DNA of 64,000 nucleotides, from assembly GCF_003268775.1 (NCBI RefSeq), contig NZ_QLSU01000004.1, forward strand, positions 248,001-312,000, read 5' to 3'. Below are positions 63,866 through 64,000 of the stretch, piece by piece. The notes below the pieces were generated by a model. The model was given only the letters and a program-made list of their open reading frames with translations, made no database searches and was not told the origin of the DNA. Source of the stretch: Paraburkholderia unamae (GTDB taxonomy: Bacteria > Pseudomonadota > Gammaproteobacteria > Burkholderiales > Burkholderiaceae). A program made the translations under genes and the position numbers. Position 1 is the stretch's first letter. Each line of letters begins with the position of its first letter.

Positions 63866-64000
63866 ATGGCTCAATCCTCCCGTCTCGCCCCGCCTCGCGA
63901 CACCGACGAACCGTCCGACGTCGAAGCGCATGTCTATGCATCGATTTCCACCGCGCTGCTGGAGGGCAAGCTCGCGCCGGGCCAGCAGCTCGTCGAGCGC
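63866..64000 (+). CDS. GntR-family regulator, N-terminal part (cut by window edge)
   Basis: The first 45 residues are visible: an N-terminal tail MAQSSRLAPPRDTDE, then VEAHVYASISTALLEGKLAPGQQLVER, the start of a GntR winged helix. The divergent CynX-type gene and the palindromes between them suggest that it controls this transporter. The C-terminal ligand domain is outside the window, so the subfamily is not set. Confidence 0.85.
   Translation, partial: MAQSSRLAPPRDTDEPSDVEAHVYASISTALLEGKLAPGQQLVER

Overview
The window is high-GC, densely coded DNA of a Burkholderiaceae-type betaproteobacterium, most like Paraburkholderia, Caballeronia or Trinickia. This rests on codon use, on the nar, liu and feo gene sets, and on the DUF2844/DUF3443 pair, which I associate with this group. 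No rRNA, tRNA, CRISPR array, insertion sequence or prophage was seen. The first and last genes are cut by the window edges. Which replicon this is cannot be told from the sequence.

Layout. 1-2.6 kb: end of an RND multidrug pump and its outer-membrane channel. 2.8-6.8 kb: a MetQNI-type ABC importer followed by a DszC/SfnB-like flavin monooxygenase, which suggests organosulfur uptake. 6.8-8.2 kb: an Nramp metal transporter. 8.3-9.9 kb: the flagellar master regulators flhDC behind a 700-bp AT-rich, repeat-bearing control region. 9.9-19.6 kb: a respiratory nitrate reduction block, narGHJI-ppiC-narK on the minus strand, with a universal stress protein and a small membrane protein split by a perfect 37-bp inverted repeat. 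20-28 kb: hydroxypyruvate isomerase, an XRE/MmyB-type regulator, small membrane genes, two MFS transporters and an orphan OmpR-like regulator with a degenerate receiver. 28-33 kb: a divergent class A penicillin-binding protein and small envelope proteins.

33-35 kb holds a secreted DUF2844 protein and a DUF3443 lipoprotein. The second shows a two-lobed pepsin-like layout, with DTGS and DSGS motifs and an internal GILG motif. 35-40 kb is a compact chemotaxis module behind a sigma-28-type promoter: a soluble double-PAS chemoreceptor, CheR, CheD and a protein with three CheW domains in tandem. 40-46.6 kb is the leucine/isovalerate operon (ivd, mccB, enoyl-CoA hydratase, mccA) facing a TetR-type LiuQ candidate.

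46.8-54 kb: a second XRE/MmyB-type regulator, a carboxymuconolactone-decarboxylase pseudogene, a GalU homologue whose catalytic signature is altered, a VOC protein, an OmpR/EnvZ-type two-component pair, a Ser/Thr-rich low-complexity protein, and an AhpD/MarR divergent pair. 54-64 kb: CDP-diacylglycerol pyrophosphatase, a feoAB iron-uptake operon with a 19-bp Fur-box-like palindrome, an amidase, a diiron ferritin-like protein, an FMN reductase, and a CynX-type transporter divergent from a GntR regulator.

The best candidates for new biology are the pepsin-like DUF3443 protein with its DUF2844 neighbour, the double-PAS receptor/CheR/CheD/triple-CheW module, the GalU homologue with changed catalytic residues, and the recurring TGTAACA elements. 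All assignments come from reading the sequence; no database search was run.
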